Of a stretch of DNA of 64,000 bases, positions 1-11,972 are shown piece after piece. Numbering within the stretch: position 1 is the first letter of the stretch; each line of letters starts with the position of its first letter. The position numbers were made by a program, and so were the translations under genes. Under the pieces are notes generated by a model. It made no database searches. It worked only from the letters and a program-made list of their open reading frames with translations, and had not been told where the DNA came from. The stretch is from Protonemura montana (taxonomy: Eukaryota; Arthropoda; Insecta; Plecoptera; Nemouridae), in contig OX387604.1 of NCBI GenBank assembly GCA_947568835.1, forward strand, positions 12,677,076 to 12,741,075, given 5' to 3'.

Positions 1-2086
1 TAGGACCAATCTAAATATTTTATATTTCCCAAGTAATAAAATTATTTTCTATCTCGATTTTAGGTCGCGTACTTAGCGGTTTTCGTGAAAAAAAAAACGC
101 AGAGGGTAACGGAAATAATTCCAAGGGAGAGCCCTTGGCTCAGAATGACTTACTTTTAGTATCGGGAAATTAAAAAAGATTGTGACTTTTCTGTGTATCA
201 GAATGCATGAATCCAAAACTTCGTTCAACTTCGAAAAACGTTCATAATCTGCGTTTATGTCGGTGCGATTTTGATTAAATTTATTTTTGGAGAATTCATA
301 TCCTGCATATTTTTTTCAGTTTCAGATTTGACTAAAAAAACAGAATATTTTTTTTAGTGCATTCTTAAACATAGTGGTTTTCTACAACGCTTTACAGAAA
401 TATTTTTGGAATTCTTACAGAAGAAATTATGGAGGATGACTAAATTTACATGTAAAGTCTGGTTTCTTATCGAAATTTAAAAAGCCACTGATCGTTTGTA
501 TGGGTATTAGTGAGTCGAACTAGTGGAACTATGAGTCGAACTAGTGTCACGTGGTCCAGGATCCAGGATCAAACGATTGTACTGCCAACCGTGAAAGATT
601 TAAATGCGGCAGATCAAATATGCTTATCGAAAAACTCAAAAACAGGAAGCGACGACCACCATGTCAACTTCTTGGTAGAAGTCCAAGACCACAACAATAA
701 GCAAAGAACGTGAAAATAGCTAAAGAAAAGACCTGAACGAGTCCTTCAACGATGTGTCATTATTTTTTTATTGAACTTTCAACTTCTGTCAGCTTTTCAC
801 AATGAATGTCAGATAAAAGATTTTCGCTGTTTTGATATGTAACATATAACCGTTGAGTGTATAACGCTCCAGAAGATCAGAAATCGGCGAATGCTCTGAT
901 ATTTTGAATCAATTTGATTTTCGAGCTGTATAAAGAAATGTGACAAAATATTGGTTTCTTGACTGAACTGACACTAATAACTTCTTACTTATGTTTAAGA
1001 TGAGAGGGACACGTTTTTTTTTTTAGTTTTGGCATAATGGGGGTGTGATCGATGACGCCACTACAGATACTTGTGAAGGGCGAATGTCTGAGATAAGTAG
1101 CAAGGATTTGAGTGATGCGTCTTCTTGCTAGTGAGGTGTGAAATTGCAGGCATAAAGACAAGCAATCTCTTGTGCCGATTTAACACGTTAACGACCTGTG
1201 ATTAATGTGATAGATAGTGACAGCGTCAACACCAAGCTCTTCGATAATTCATGGTTTTAACAAAATACTAATCTTTTTTGTTTGTACCGCTTCGATAATG
1301 CATGGTTCTATCAACTGATCGTTTTTGTCCATCGCGTCAAATAATGCCATTGAAGCCCATTCAAAGTAATTTCAAGACATGCTGTTTAAGAGGCAGACGC
1401 CAAAATCAAAATTTCTTTACGATAAAACAACAAATGTGTTACGTCTTCATCTTTTCTTTTTCACAAATTACCTCGAAGATGCTTAGGCAGTCTTAATCTA
1501 AGTTGGTGTGCTGCATAGTTCATTACCCAGAGAGTTTAATCCTTGGGGTGATCTCTCTTCGTCAAATAACCCCACCACCCCCAACACACACACAAACTCA
1601 CAAGCACGCTAGCGTCGCTGACCCATCACAATGGCTTGGTAGGAATTGGGATACCGCGCAGTTCAAAGGGGCAGAAGCCCTTGGGCGGGGACTGGATGTG
1701 AGAAAAGGACCTTCGAAGGAGAGTGCTATTGACGTAGGAAAGTATTTGCTAGAATGGTTTTGGGAAATCATGGGAAACCACGACCAGGATGGGCGTCCAC
1801 CTGAATCGAGCCCATGGGACATCCTGAATTGCAGACCGGAAACATTGGTGTCTTTGGAGGCCAGACGAGATGAACGAGTTGTCAAAACATCACTCAGATT
1901 TTATTTTTATCCAGAGAGCTGGAGCCTTTATAGACTAAGCATGTAAGAAGACCGCGGTGTACCACATACTATCCAGAGTAAATGCTAAATATCAACACAG
2001 GAATTGGAATCAAGAAGTAGACTGAGATGAAGCAAAATATGAAATAATTTCATGTTAGACTGACGCTGTCGTTTTTGTTTTTCCAG
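1..2086. other. Upstream region without a recognisable gene
   Basis: I see no coding region here that I can support. The open stretches on both strands around 1.5-1.95 kb overlap each other and have no recognisable protein character. A polypyrimidine tract followed by AG at 2085-2086 looks like the splice acceptor of the exon that carries the LRR receptor start codon. A 5' untranslated exon of that gene is therefore expected somewhere upstream, but I could not pick it out. Confidence 0.5.
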
Positions 2087-2142
2087 CTGAACGAGCGAGC
2101 GAGCGAGTTGTAAGCATCTGCCGTTGGCACGCGATCGCAGAG

Positions 2143-2157
2143 ATGGCGATGAGATGA
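2143..2157 (+). promoter_or_regulatory. Short upstream ORF overlapping the LRR gene start
   Basis: An ATG at 2143 with G at -3 and G at +4 opens a four-codon frame (MAMR) whose TGA at 2155-2157 overlaps the presumed main ATG at 2154. The main ATG has G at -3 but A at +4, so the upstream ATG has the better context. The overlap is the kind of arrangement that can make main-frame translation depend on leaky scanning or reinitiation. This is inference from sequence only. Confidence 0.5.
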
Positions 2158-5100
2158 TTGGCCTGCGTCCCACTACCTCTCGATGGACCTGCCCGCCGCT
2201 GCGGCTCTTCCTCCTGGTGACATCCTTGCTTCCGGTCAGCCTCAGCGCGCCCGAGGGAGCCCCTTCCACCAGCACCGGCACCGGGACCGGCACCGGAACC
2301 AGCACAAACAAGTGTCCCAGCATCACTGTGAATCCTTCGTGCCCGTGCTATCATTTCGAAGATGGTATCTTCCTCGAATGTCCGGGCGCGACAGCGACTT
2401 CCTTGCATTCTGTGCTAGCTCTTGTGGGGGCGCCAATCAAATCTCTCAGCGTTTATGATCTCGACCGAACGGTGACAGTGCTCACCTCTGACCTGTTTCC
2501 TGTCTTAAGCACAATTCATCACTTACAAATCTCACATTCCAACATTCAGGAGCTTAAAGATGACAGCCTAGTCACGCTTCGACCGGGCTTGGAATCGTTA
2601 GGCATTGTTTCTGGGAAACTTCAACAAGTTCCCCAAAAAGCGCTGTCGGGCTTGGCCCAGCTTCGGGCCCTCGATCTCGAGTCGAACGAAATCGCAGATT
2701 TGCCTAGTTACTCGTTTTACGGGCTGAGACTCGTTAAATTGAACATGAAAGGAAATGTCTTACAAAAAACATCCGAATATGCGTTCGCTGGGCTGGAAGA
2801 ATCTCTGACAGAGCTGGACCTTGCTGAGAATAAATTGAAAGGCTTTCCCATGCCGGCGATAAGAAGGCTAGAACATTTGAGGTCGTTGCGCATGGCTTGG
2901 AATGAAATTGGTTCGATTCCTGACGACGGTTATTCACGTTTAGATGCTTTGCTGTTTTTAGATTTAAGTTCTAATAACTTTGAAGCGATCCCCGAAGATT
3001 GCTTCAGGCCTCTACCATCTCTTAGAACACTGTCGCTGTATTACAATGCTATTGAAACGGTCCACAGGGACGCATTTGTTTCACTTATTGAAATTGAATC
3101 AATTGATTTGAGCCACAACAAAATGGTTTTCCTCGACGGCATGACTTTTCAAGCAAACAAGAAACTACGAACGGTAGATTTGAGTCATAATCACGTTCAT
3201 TACATCAGCGGTGTATTTGCAAATCTGCCAGAATTGCGAGAACTGTTTTTGTCGGAAAACAACATCCTAGAAATCCCTGGTGATGCATTCACAGATTCAT
3301 CTCTTTTAACTGTGATATACTTACAGCAGAACGCCATCCGTCGAGTGGATTCAAATGCACTTTCCACTCTACCAAACCTAGCTCAATTGCATCTGAGTGC
3401 CAACTTCATTCGCTCCTTGCCGAAAGATTTATTCGCCAAAAGCCTGAAATTAACTTCGTTGAGTTTAGATGGGAACAGAATCACGGGACTGGAGCCGGGT
3501 TCGTTTGATAACGTAAAAAGCCTGCGCGAATTACGATTACAAAATAACAAGATCGTGGGAATCAGCCGAGGCGTTTTCGACCCGTTACCCTCTCTTCTCG
3601 AATTACATTTGCAAAATAATCTGATAAGTTCCATTGATTCAGGGTCATTTCGAAGCTTACAAAGCCTTCAGCATGTGAATCTCCAGGGCAATTTATTGGC
3701 AGCTTTAGGAGACGTTTTTCTACACGAAAGTCCTTCATTAGTGTCGATACAGCTCGACTCCAATAGCCTCGTGTCGTTGCACAATGATTCTCTCCGTGGG
3801 CAATCCAGTGTACAAATAATGTGGCTTGGTCACAACCGTCTAACAAGAGTAGACCGAGCTCTGTTCAGTGACTTATTACTAATTCAACGAGTCTATTTGA
3901 CTAATAACAGTATTTCACATATTGAAGATCGCGCGTTCGAACCAATGCAGGCGCTCAAGTTTCTAGATTTAAGCTTAAACAAATTAAAACATGTCACGAC
4001 AAACACATTCGCTCAGCTGCACGAATTAGAAGAGTTGTATTTGTCTGGGAACGGGTTGGAAACCATTGCGCCTAGAGCATTCACTTCGTTGAAGAAATTG
4101 CGAACTCTCGACCTCTCTAACAATAACATGCATGTGTTACATGATACCATTTTTCAAGAGGGCCTACCTATTCGAGTGTTAAATTTAAATAATTGCTCCG
4201 TCTTCAAAATAGAAGGGGGAGCTTTTCGAGGATTAAACAATTTGAACGAGCTCAATTTAGAGCATAATAAATTAAATTCGGAGTCTCTTTCAAATCTAGA
4301 CATACCGGGATTAAGAGTATTGAAGATTTCGGGTAATGATTGTAGCGATGTCCAAGAGAACGCAGTAGAAGGGTTGCCATCCCTTCAGACACTAGCTATT
4401 GGAAACTCATTAATTACTAAATTGCCTAGGAGTTTACTTAGTAAAAATAAGGACCTAGTCCGAATAGATTTATGTGGTAATCGATTAACACATATTACTA
4501 AAGACTTGTTTTCTGGCATGGACAATCTCAACGAGCTACGGCTCTGTCGAAACCTCTTCAAGGAAATACCTTATTCTTCACTGAGTAACACCACTTCTTT
4601 ACAAGTGATCATTTTGTCGGAAAACGCGTTGACGTCAGTAGACTTCGCTCAATTGGACGGCTTGACGCAATTACGGGAAGTTGACTTGAGCGGTAACAGC
4701 ATCACATCGTTGTCTGGTTTTGCGACGGCCAATCTGTCTCACCTTCAAAGCGTCGATCTCAGTGGCAACGCTCTCGCAGCACTTCCAGCAAACTTCTTCC
4801 ACTTGGCTTTGTCCATGAGACGCCTCAACATTGCGTCGAATAGGTTTCGCCAGATCCCCACCGTGGCGCTGTCAGAACAAAATCTGCCCAATTTAGGATG
4901 GCTGAATCTCACAGGGAACCCACTCTCCCGTATCCACGACCTTTCCTCCATTCGAAGATATCCAAGCATGCAGGAAATCCATATAAGTGGGACTAACCTA
5001 AGCATTGTCACCAGTAAAGACTTTGAAGCATTTCCAAATTTGCTACATCTATTTCTTGGTCAAAACCGTGTTTCGCGGGTCTCGCCTGGAGCTTTTCGCA

Positions 5101-7613
5101 GCTTGCCAAGCCTCTTAACTCTTGATCTCGCCATCAATGAGCTCGAACTACTTCCGCAAGAACGTCTTCAAGGATTGGATCATCTAAGACTGCTCAACCT
5201 AACACACAATCGATTGAAGGAATTAGAAGAATTTCCGCCGGATCTAAAATCTCTCCAAATCTTAGACTTGTCTTTCAATCAAGTGACACGGATCGGAAAA
5301 TGGACGTTTCGCTATCTCGCTAATCTCGCAGAGCTACATCTCTATGGAAACTGGATTTCCTCTGTGGCGAGTGACGCCTTCCGGCCACTGAAGAAATTGA
5401 GGCTTCTGGATTTGAGCCGCAACTATTTGGAGAACCTCCCATTAAACGCGTTCCGACCACTAGAGACCCAAATAAGAAGTCTTAGGACAGAAGGTAAGAA
5501 AAATTACAATTTACCTACGATGCTTTGGATTTTCAAATTCATTCGCGTTCATGCCTCAAGTTCACTCTTTATTCCGTAATCCAAGTTTAAAGATATTCAC
5601 AAGTTACTTTAAACCGAAGGTTATACTAGTATCTTTGCTTTATACCATCTTAATATAAAAGCATGTACAATCAAGAAGGTGGTGTACGCCGGTAGTGATA
5701 CCATCATAAGTGGCGTAGAGATGTAAGGCTTGAGGTGGGTGTGATGAGGAGGGAAGGGGGAGGGGGGGAAGGGGGGGGGGGGGGGGATTTGAATCAAGGT
5801 CATATTTTGGAGCAAATCTACGCTTTTCAAGCAAGTATTGAAAACGTTTTTCAGCGTACTCAGGCCTATAAATTAATTTTAAGAATGTTGCCCCCCCCCC
5901 CCTCCTTCTCACTGACTACGCCACTGCCACTATATCAAAACTACTAATTTTTACGTTGTTTCGAAAATGAGTGAAAAGAAAATCTACCCACATCCTCCTT
6001 GTGCAGTCTGAAAACATGAGAAAAACGAAAGATAATGTATACGATCTCTGTACTTCAGAGAATCCTCTTCACTGTGGCTGCGAGTCTCAGGAGTTGTGGG
6101 AATGGCTTCGGGACCACCAAAAGCTCGTTGGAGTGACAACTCGCAGCTTACGTTGTGAACAGCCACCAGAACTACGTGGTCAAATTTTCCTGGAACTAGA
6201 ACCGCCCCGGTTCTGCTCGACACCTTTCGTCTTAAAGCTAGCTATCCAGGACATACAATCGTACTCTGTGATAGTTTCCTGGCAAAGCCGTAACCATTCT
6301 GGCTTGCATGGATACCGAGTGGTTTACCATGCCCTCGACAGAAATGATGCGGTGAGTATATGCTAGACGCATCTCAGGACGTTTTGCCTCAAACTTTGAT
6401 TCGTTTTATTCATCCCATCCCAGGGGTGGTACTGGTTATGCCGCGTTCGCGCGTTTACTACGGGCCCTGCTCTGCTCTGGTAGTGATGTATTTTCTACGT
6501 ATAAGAAATCTAGGAACAATCAGAGCAAAATAGATAGTGCATGATCTGTACTGTAATACCATCGAGCTATGCATTTTTGTGCGTGGATGAACGAAATCGA
6601 GTATCATTAAAAAGTTTATTTTAGATACAACATTCTTTCTAGATATTTAATTGGTTTTGTTGATCTTTTGAAGAGAAAAACGCATTTGTAGACTTGCTTC
6701 AAACTAGATGGTATTGGTTTTAATACGCTTTTTGTCTCTTCTTCATAAACCATAGTAATGTTTCTGAATTGATTGCCTCTAGAAGTACAATAGAAGTGTA
6801 CAAAATGGTTTTTCTGCATCAACACTTCAAAACTCGTAAATTCCGCACAATTTTGCATTGCATTTTTTCAAAAGAGCTTCAACACTTCGTTTCGCAGTAC
6901 TGAAAAAATGGGATTTTTAAATCTTTTGAAAGTGATATTTTTCATTTTTCAATAAGTTTTGCGGGAAATGAGCCTGTATTGTTCAGCTAAACGCAATTTT
7001 TTTGTTTATTATCCCCCACTTTCTTTGCAAAGGTCGACCCTTTTTGCCAATAACTGATTATTTTCTAACGCAGGTCAGAGGTAAACTTCTGGAGCGGGGC
7101 GCCAGAACTTTGAAGTTGAGCAAACTTGCGCCGGATACCAGGTATCTAATCTGTGTGGTTGGTCTCGCCAACTGGGCGCAACATAGTGAAGATCTGGATG
7201 AGAAGAGCTTATCGTTCAGGAGTGCAGGTAACTTGACTGGGAAATCTCCTTCTTGGGAAACAATAGGCGAAGGACACCCTTTGCTAACCGACTCCACATC
7301 AACTCGGTGCACGGAAGTTCGCACGCTGGAGGCACCTGGTGTACGAGAAACAAGGAGGAACGGAAACACTGCTGGATCAATCCTCACAAGACGTTTGGGG
7401 TTGATAGTCGGCTGCTGTATGGGCTTCTTAGTTTTCGTTATCTTAGTCTCAGTGTTGGGATATTTGAAGTTGAAAAAACAGAGGTCTGAGGCGAAACGAG
7501 ATCAACCACTTCCGCAAGAGTATATATCATATAGACACTTTTCGATCCAAAGTGGGGAAGCTCATCATCACGCCACTGGTTCAGCGGCTATCACCACTTC
7601 ACTCAACTCCTAG
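2154..7613 (+). CDS. Giant LRR-FN3 single-pass transmembrane receptor (chaoptin/hattifattener-like)
   Basis: Coding exons are 2154-5493, 6059-6351 and 7074-7613, joined in phase to about 1390 residues. The first in-frame ATG is 2154; the open frame before it starts at a TTG. After it comes a signal peptide (LRLFLLVTSLLPVSLSA), a Thr/Gly-rich linker and a cysteine LRR cap (CPCYHFEDG), then roughly 40 leucine-rich repeats filling exon 1. Exon 2 holds a C-terminal LRR cap (NPLHCGCE) and the start of a fibronectin type III domain that ends in exon 3 (DTRYLICVVGLANW). A transmembrane helix lies near residues 1319-1342, followed by a cytoplasmic tail of about 48 residues. The architecture suggests a cell-surface adhesion or guidance receptor. 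Chaoptin itself is GPI-anchored, so this is a different member; Drosophila haf is the nearest candidate I can name, from memory. If intron 1 is retained, the frame ends at 5579 without cap, FN3 or membrane anchor. Confidence 0.9.
5707..5927. repeat. Possible small MITE with poly-G and poly-C arms in LRR gene intron 1
   Basis: The segment begins with AGTGGCGTAG and ends with CTACGCCACT, its reverse complement. Just inside are a purine-rich arm with G runs up to 16 (5771-5786) and a C12 run at 5891-5902. The ends resemble widespread CAGTGGCGTAG-type terminal repeats of hAT-like MITEs. I could not find a matching target-site duplication, so the element call is tentative. Confidence 0.4.
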
Positions 7614-8188
7614 CCAAGAAGACACACAATCAAGTTCGCAGATGCTGTGTAGGAAATATCAGCAAAGGTCCGATTACTATAAAGTATAAAGATGGACTAC
7701 ATCAGTCCGGTAACCTTCAAGTTACCGACCCTTGGCAATTGACTTTGTATAGATTATTATGTGAGACCAAATATAATATTATGCTGCACTAATAATACAC
7801 TACTACGCTCAAAGCGAGATGTTTCCGCTGATAGCTTAGGGGAAGTTTTGCAAGGCTCAAAACATTTTCATGAGAAAAACTCTCATTTTGTTGTAACAAA
7901 TAGTGGGTATACTTTAAGTTAGACATAGAGAGATATTTTCAATTGACTTCCAGACGAACGAAGTTCAAATCGACCGCATCTTGGCAGTCGGTACATCATC
8001 AAAGCCAATTAGGAAGGACTCAATTAAAAAAACGAAACGAACTGAAGACCATAAAGCGTCTGCGAATGTATGTTTTTATAAAGCGGAACGTTGACTGCAC
8101 TGAGAAACTGCGTGAGAAATAAAATGGTGAAGGATGCGGGATTCGGAGACGACTAACGAGCGAGCCTCCACAGCATCTTAATGTGGAT
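7614..8188. other. 3' flank of the LRR gene, no further gene
   Basis: This holds the presumed 3' untranslated region of the LRR receptor gene, without an obvious AATAAA signal; AATAAT near 7789 is a weak candidate. The transposon target site (GGAT) lies at its right edge. Nothing else stands out. Confidence 0.4.
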
Positions 8189-8664
8189 GGGTCATTCCAT
8201 ATCAAGTGCCCACACTCAAAACCTTCACTATCTCAGAACTTGACGAAATTTTCAGGAGGGTTAGAACACCGGAAATAAAAAATCTCTTTTAAAGTTTTTT
8301 TCCATACGCCTAGCGGTTTGCCCGTGGCAGGGGATGGAAAAATAAAATATTTTACTTTTTGCCCCGCACGGCCATTCACTATATTCACTCTAGCGTTTGA
8401 ACAAATAAACTTAAAACGATGGGATTAGTTCTAAAATGATAATCGTGCTTTCATTAACAAGAAAAAATGCATAAATTGCTTACTTATCAAGTTTAGGGGT
8501 AGAAAAAATCCACCCTTAAATTTCAACCCTTAATAACTCGAGAAGTAATTTTTTTTTTTTTTTTTGTTTTGTTGTGAAGCATCTCCTGTCTATTATCTTT
8601 CCATGAAAAAAAAATTAATCATTAACAGCCGTATGATCAGAAGTTATGAGATTTTTATTGTATA
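8189..8664 (+). repeat. Left terminal inverted repeat of the 3.8-kb transposon
   Basis: This 476-bp arm pairs with 11493-11968. Beyond 8664 the similarity continues for about 20 bases with mismatches and then fades. It contains a T17 run (about 8549-8565) matched by an A17 run in the partner arm. Confidence 0.92.
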
Positions 8665-8798
8665 AATGTGTGTGCATTTAGTTGTGTTTCTGCAAGTCTG
8701 TTAGCATGGTCCATGCAATTCACCCGTAAATTGATAGATTATATAATTTTTCAGTTTAAAAATTGTGTGTAAGTACTACAAAGATTCTTTTTACTCAC

Positions 8799-10892
8799 TC
8801 ATTTCTTCGTTTCACTCTGACCTATCACTCTGGCTTCTTCGAACAACGGCGAGGAGGAGAACACCCGCGTGGCTACTGAGTGCTCAGACACGGGTACGAA
8901 GCAATGCAGTTTTTGCGTGCCGGGAATTGGCCGGGATGACGCAAATCGTGTGGCTAGCAGCTGTTCTGTGTCTTGGTGCTCCTCAATAGTTCCGAATGTG
9001 AAGTTGATGGTCGGGATGGCTTCGACCGCCCAATCGAAGAGTTGCCGGGGTGTTATTATTTGCGACTCGTAGGGGCGCTGAAGACTCGCCCGCGCTGCCA
9101 GCCGCTTGACCGTCCCTCCGACGCCGTCGCAGGCGCTCTTCCCATGTGACGTCGCCGTGAAATGCCACTCCACGTCGGCCCCAAAGTCTCTTTGATAGTG
9201 GCACAAGTTGGCAAAATTTTTCCTATTTTTATATTGCGAGGCTGCCCCATCAGAAAAAAAGAACATCTTCTTTATGGTCTGAAATTTATTGTGCAAAAAG
9301 CTCACGAGTTTTTTTATGAATAGATGCACTGCGACAGTGTTGTGGATCAAACTCTCGGAAATTACAACAAAGCTGATGTGGCGCTCTTCCCCGCCCTCTT
9401 TGTAATATGCCACGAAGGGGTGGATGGTGGCGGACGCATTGTTCCAGTGGAACCCCTGGGCCTCGTCTTGTAGCACGAACGCATAGTTTTCGGCAAAATC
9501 ACAGATCACCAAAAACTCGCCGGGCAGGAGACCGCACTTGATGTCCGATTGGTGCGAAGATTGTTTTTTAGCAATAAAAGAGTGGCGGCACAGAGCAACT
9601 AATTTTGCACAAAAACTGTCCACGAATTCCTCGGATGAATCGATGTGCGTTTGCAGGGTGCATCGGTCGGTGCTCTCCCACTGCTTGTAGATAACATTGT
9701 CCACCATTTCGTCGTCCAGCAGTTGCGTGAGGCGCTCCTTTAACGGCTCGATGCCCGGGCACTCCTCACACTCGCCTAGATGGCATTCGGGGAGGGGACT
9801 GTCGCAGACCAACTGCTCAAGGCAGTCGTGGTAAGATGTTATCGGATAAGATTGGTCCACTGTCAACTTCGTCAAGTCGGCACCGATGATCATTAGCTTG
9901 ACGTTTTGGTGGATAGTGCACACGCACACCGAATGAGTCCCACTGGCACCAGGCAACACACAGTTCTTCGGCCGCAGCTCTGCAAATTTTGAAAATCCTA
10001 TTTTTTTATTAGGAAATTTGTCCTTGAATTGGGTATGGAGGTCCTTAAGGTTTGAGAGTACGAGCCTTTTCTGGATGTGCACTCGAGTGCCGCTCGCCTC
10101 CTTGACGGAAACATAGTCTTTCTTGCCCGGCATGGCTCGGCTCACATCGTCTGAATTGTAAAAAGATTTTACTCGGTCAACTGTGGCTCGGTCAATTGTT
10201 TTTCCTGGCTTTGGATTCGGGGTTGACAAAATTCCCTTTTCCAGGACGAGCTTCTTTGCCTTGCGGACCATGCGCTCTGACGCTTGAAACTCTGCCACTG
10301 TTCGCCGGACAGAGCAGCTCTTCGGGAGGACAGTTAGAACATGCACTTTCTCGCTGTTGGATGTGGACGAGTGAAACTTCTCTTTCAGCTGATTAATCAT
10401 TTCGCGACCATCAGCTGAATCTTGGCCACTGTCGCTTTCAGCGTCGGAGGTAGTGGTTCTTTTAAGCGCACCTTCGAGTTTCTTCAATTTCTTCCTGGGA
10501 TAACTGGATTGCGCCAACTTTTTCTTAACAATGGGCGATTGCCCTAGCTCCGCCAAGCCCACGTTGATGTTAGACAAAGCAGCGTCTTGTCGGAAAAAAT
10601 ATGCTTGACTCTCGGCGTTTGCACCACTGCAGCCGGGCTGCGAGTTGTCGCCATCGCTGGAGGTCGTCGTCGTCACTGGAGAGTCGCTGCTGATTGGTTT
10701 TACGTAGTTATTTAAATCTTTCCTACATTTGGCACAGATTTTGCTTCCTACTGGAATCGAGGAAATCTTTTCAATCATCCACGGCTGGACGTTGAGGAGA
10801 GACTTCAGCTGTGTGTGGGAAACGTGTTTAAAAGGATTGCAGCACTTCGCTCGAGTAAACGAGTCCATGATTAAATTACATAAAATATACAA
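8799..10892 (-). CDS. Putative transposase of the TIR element, 697 aa
   Basis: This is a single uninterrupted ORF inside the TIR element. A second Met nine codons in (MDSFTRAKCC) is an equally good start. N-terminal cysteines (CC at 17-18, CAKC at 53-56) suggest a zinc-binding DNA-recognition module. A low-complexity Ser/Asp and Lys-rich part and a helix-rich part with a possible HTH (about 193-240) follow. Cysteines cluster at 323-328 (CVCTIH) and 357-378 (ECHLGECEEC), perhaps another zinc site. The C-terminal third looks like an RNase H-fold catalytic domain, with candidate acidic residues in ICDFAENY (D465), FFSDGA (D548) and ACDGVGG (D589). I recall similar uncharacterised proteins as abundant in hemipteran genomes, but the family assignment is mine and untested. 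No frame damage is visible. Confidence 0.85.
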   Translation of the reverse strand: MYILCNLIMDSFTRAKCCNPFKHVSHTQLKSLLNVQPWMIEKISSIPVGSKICAKCRKDLNNYVKPISSDSPVTTTTSSDGDNSQPGCSGANAESQAYFFRQDAALSNINVGLAELGQSPIVKKKLAQSSYPRKKLKKLEGALKRTTTSDAESDSGQDSADGREMINQLKEKFHSSTSNSEKVHVLTVLPKSCSVRRTVAEFQASERMVRKAKKLVLEKGILSTPNPKPGKTIDRATVDRVKSFYNSDDVSRAMPGKKDYVSVKEASGTRVHIQKRLVLSNLKDLHTQFKDKFPNKKIGFSKFAELRPKNCVLPGASGTHSVCVCTIHQNVKLMIIGADLTKLTVDQSYPITSYHDCLEQLVCDSPLPECHLGECEECPGIEPLKERLTQLLDDEMVDNVIYKQWESTDRCTLQTHIDSSEEFVDSFCAKLVALCRHSFIAKKQSSHQSDIKCGLLPGEFLVICDFAENYAFVLQDEAQGFHWNNASATIHPFVAYYKEGGEERHISFVVISESLIHNTVAVHLFIKKLVSFLHNKFQTIKKMFFFSDGAASQYKNRKNFANLCHYQRDFGADVEWHFTATSHGKSACDGVGGTVKRLAARASLQRPYESQIITPRQLFDWAVEAIPTINFTFGTIEEHQDTEQLLATRFASSRPIPGTQKLHCFVPVSEHSVATRVFSSSPLFEEARVIGQSETKK

Positions 10893-11492
10893 AACTAAAC
10901 GCTGTGATTATAACTATTAAATAAACTAGCTATTACTATACTATTGCTATTAATTAAAAATATGTTCACAAGACACTTCCAACGGTATTATTAACACCCC
11001 TCAATTCACGACGCACAAAAATAATGCAAAGAAAACTTCGAATCACTCGTCTACTTGCACTGAGCTAAGTGTTTTGCGACTGACCAAGAAACCAATGCAG
11101 AAACAACTGAATTCGCTGTCTCACGGCTAAACTTCCGGCCATAAGGGTTGAAAAGAGAAACAGGTAGCAAGGGCTGCACGTGTTCGTGGTGGGATTCTTT
11201 AAATAGAAGTAGGTAAAATATGAATTTCGTCAGATCCGTGGTCATAATGCACGGCAGAAACACAGACCTAGTATCGTGACCAGAGCCACATATTATCATG
11301 TTTATAGCACAAAGCCCAAAAATATCACATCCTTATAATAAAATTTTAATTGCTCGACTCCATCCCAAATTCAAATCTTTTCAAGCTTTATTTATGCTAT
11401 GACAAACTTAGCATAATCGAATGCTTCTGAATTCAATTTGGTTCATGCTCAACAAACTATTTAGCAAAAGCACTTCTAAATTCATACACATC

Positions 11493-11968
11493 TATACAAT
11501 AAAAATCTCATAACTTCTGATCATACGGCTGTTAATGATTAATTTTTTTTTCATGGAAAGATAATAGACAGGAGATGCTTCACAACAAAACAAAAAAAAA
11601 AAAAAAAATTACTTCTCGAGTTATTAAGGGTTGAAATTTAAGGGTGGATTTTTTCTACCCCTAAACTTGATAAGTAAGCAATTTATGCATTTTTTCTTGT
11701 TAATGAAAGCACGATTATCATTTTAGAACTAATCCCATCGTTTTAAGTTTATTTGTTCAAACGCTAGAGTGAATATAGTGAATGGCCGTGCGGGGCAAAA
11801 AGTAAAATATTTTATTTTTCCATCCCCTGCCACGGGCAAACCGCTAGGCGTATGGAAAAAAACTTTAAAAGAGATTTTTTATTTCCGGTGTTCTAACCCT
11901 CCTGAAAATTTCGTCAAGTTCTGAGATAGTGAAGGTTTTGAGTGTGGGCACTTGATATGGAATGACCC
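11493..11968 (-). repeat. Right terminal inverted repeat of the 3.8-kb transposon
   Basis: This is the reverse-complement partner of 8189-8664 and has the same length. It ends at the sequence AATGACCC, directly followed by the duplicated GGAT. Confidence 0.92.
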
Positions 11969-11972
11969 GGAT

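Larger units (their letters stand above)
8189..11968. mobile_element. Complete-looking TIR DNA transposon, 476-bp TIRs, 4-bp TSD
   Basis: The element starts GGGTCATTCCATATCAAG and ends with its reverse complement. It is flanked by GGAT at 8185-8188 and GGAT at 11969-11972, a 4-bp target-site duplication. The TIRs run 476 bp each and looked identical in every segment I compared, including a 17-base homopolymer run. The interior carries one long ORF on the minus strand. Identical TIRs plus an open ORF imply recent insertion or TIR conversion. The superfamily is uncertain: 4-bp duplications and long TIRs occur in Sola-type elements, but I have not shown homology. Confidence 0.92.

Noticed and set aside
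1503-1946. 147-codon plus-strand ORF and its antisense partner
   Set aside because: Both strands are open over the same stretch and neither looks like a protein; no splice or start support.
2124-2153. N-terminal extension of the LRR receptor from position 2124
   Set aside because: The codon at 2124 is TTG; the first in-frame ATG is 2154, directly before the signal peptide.
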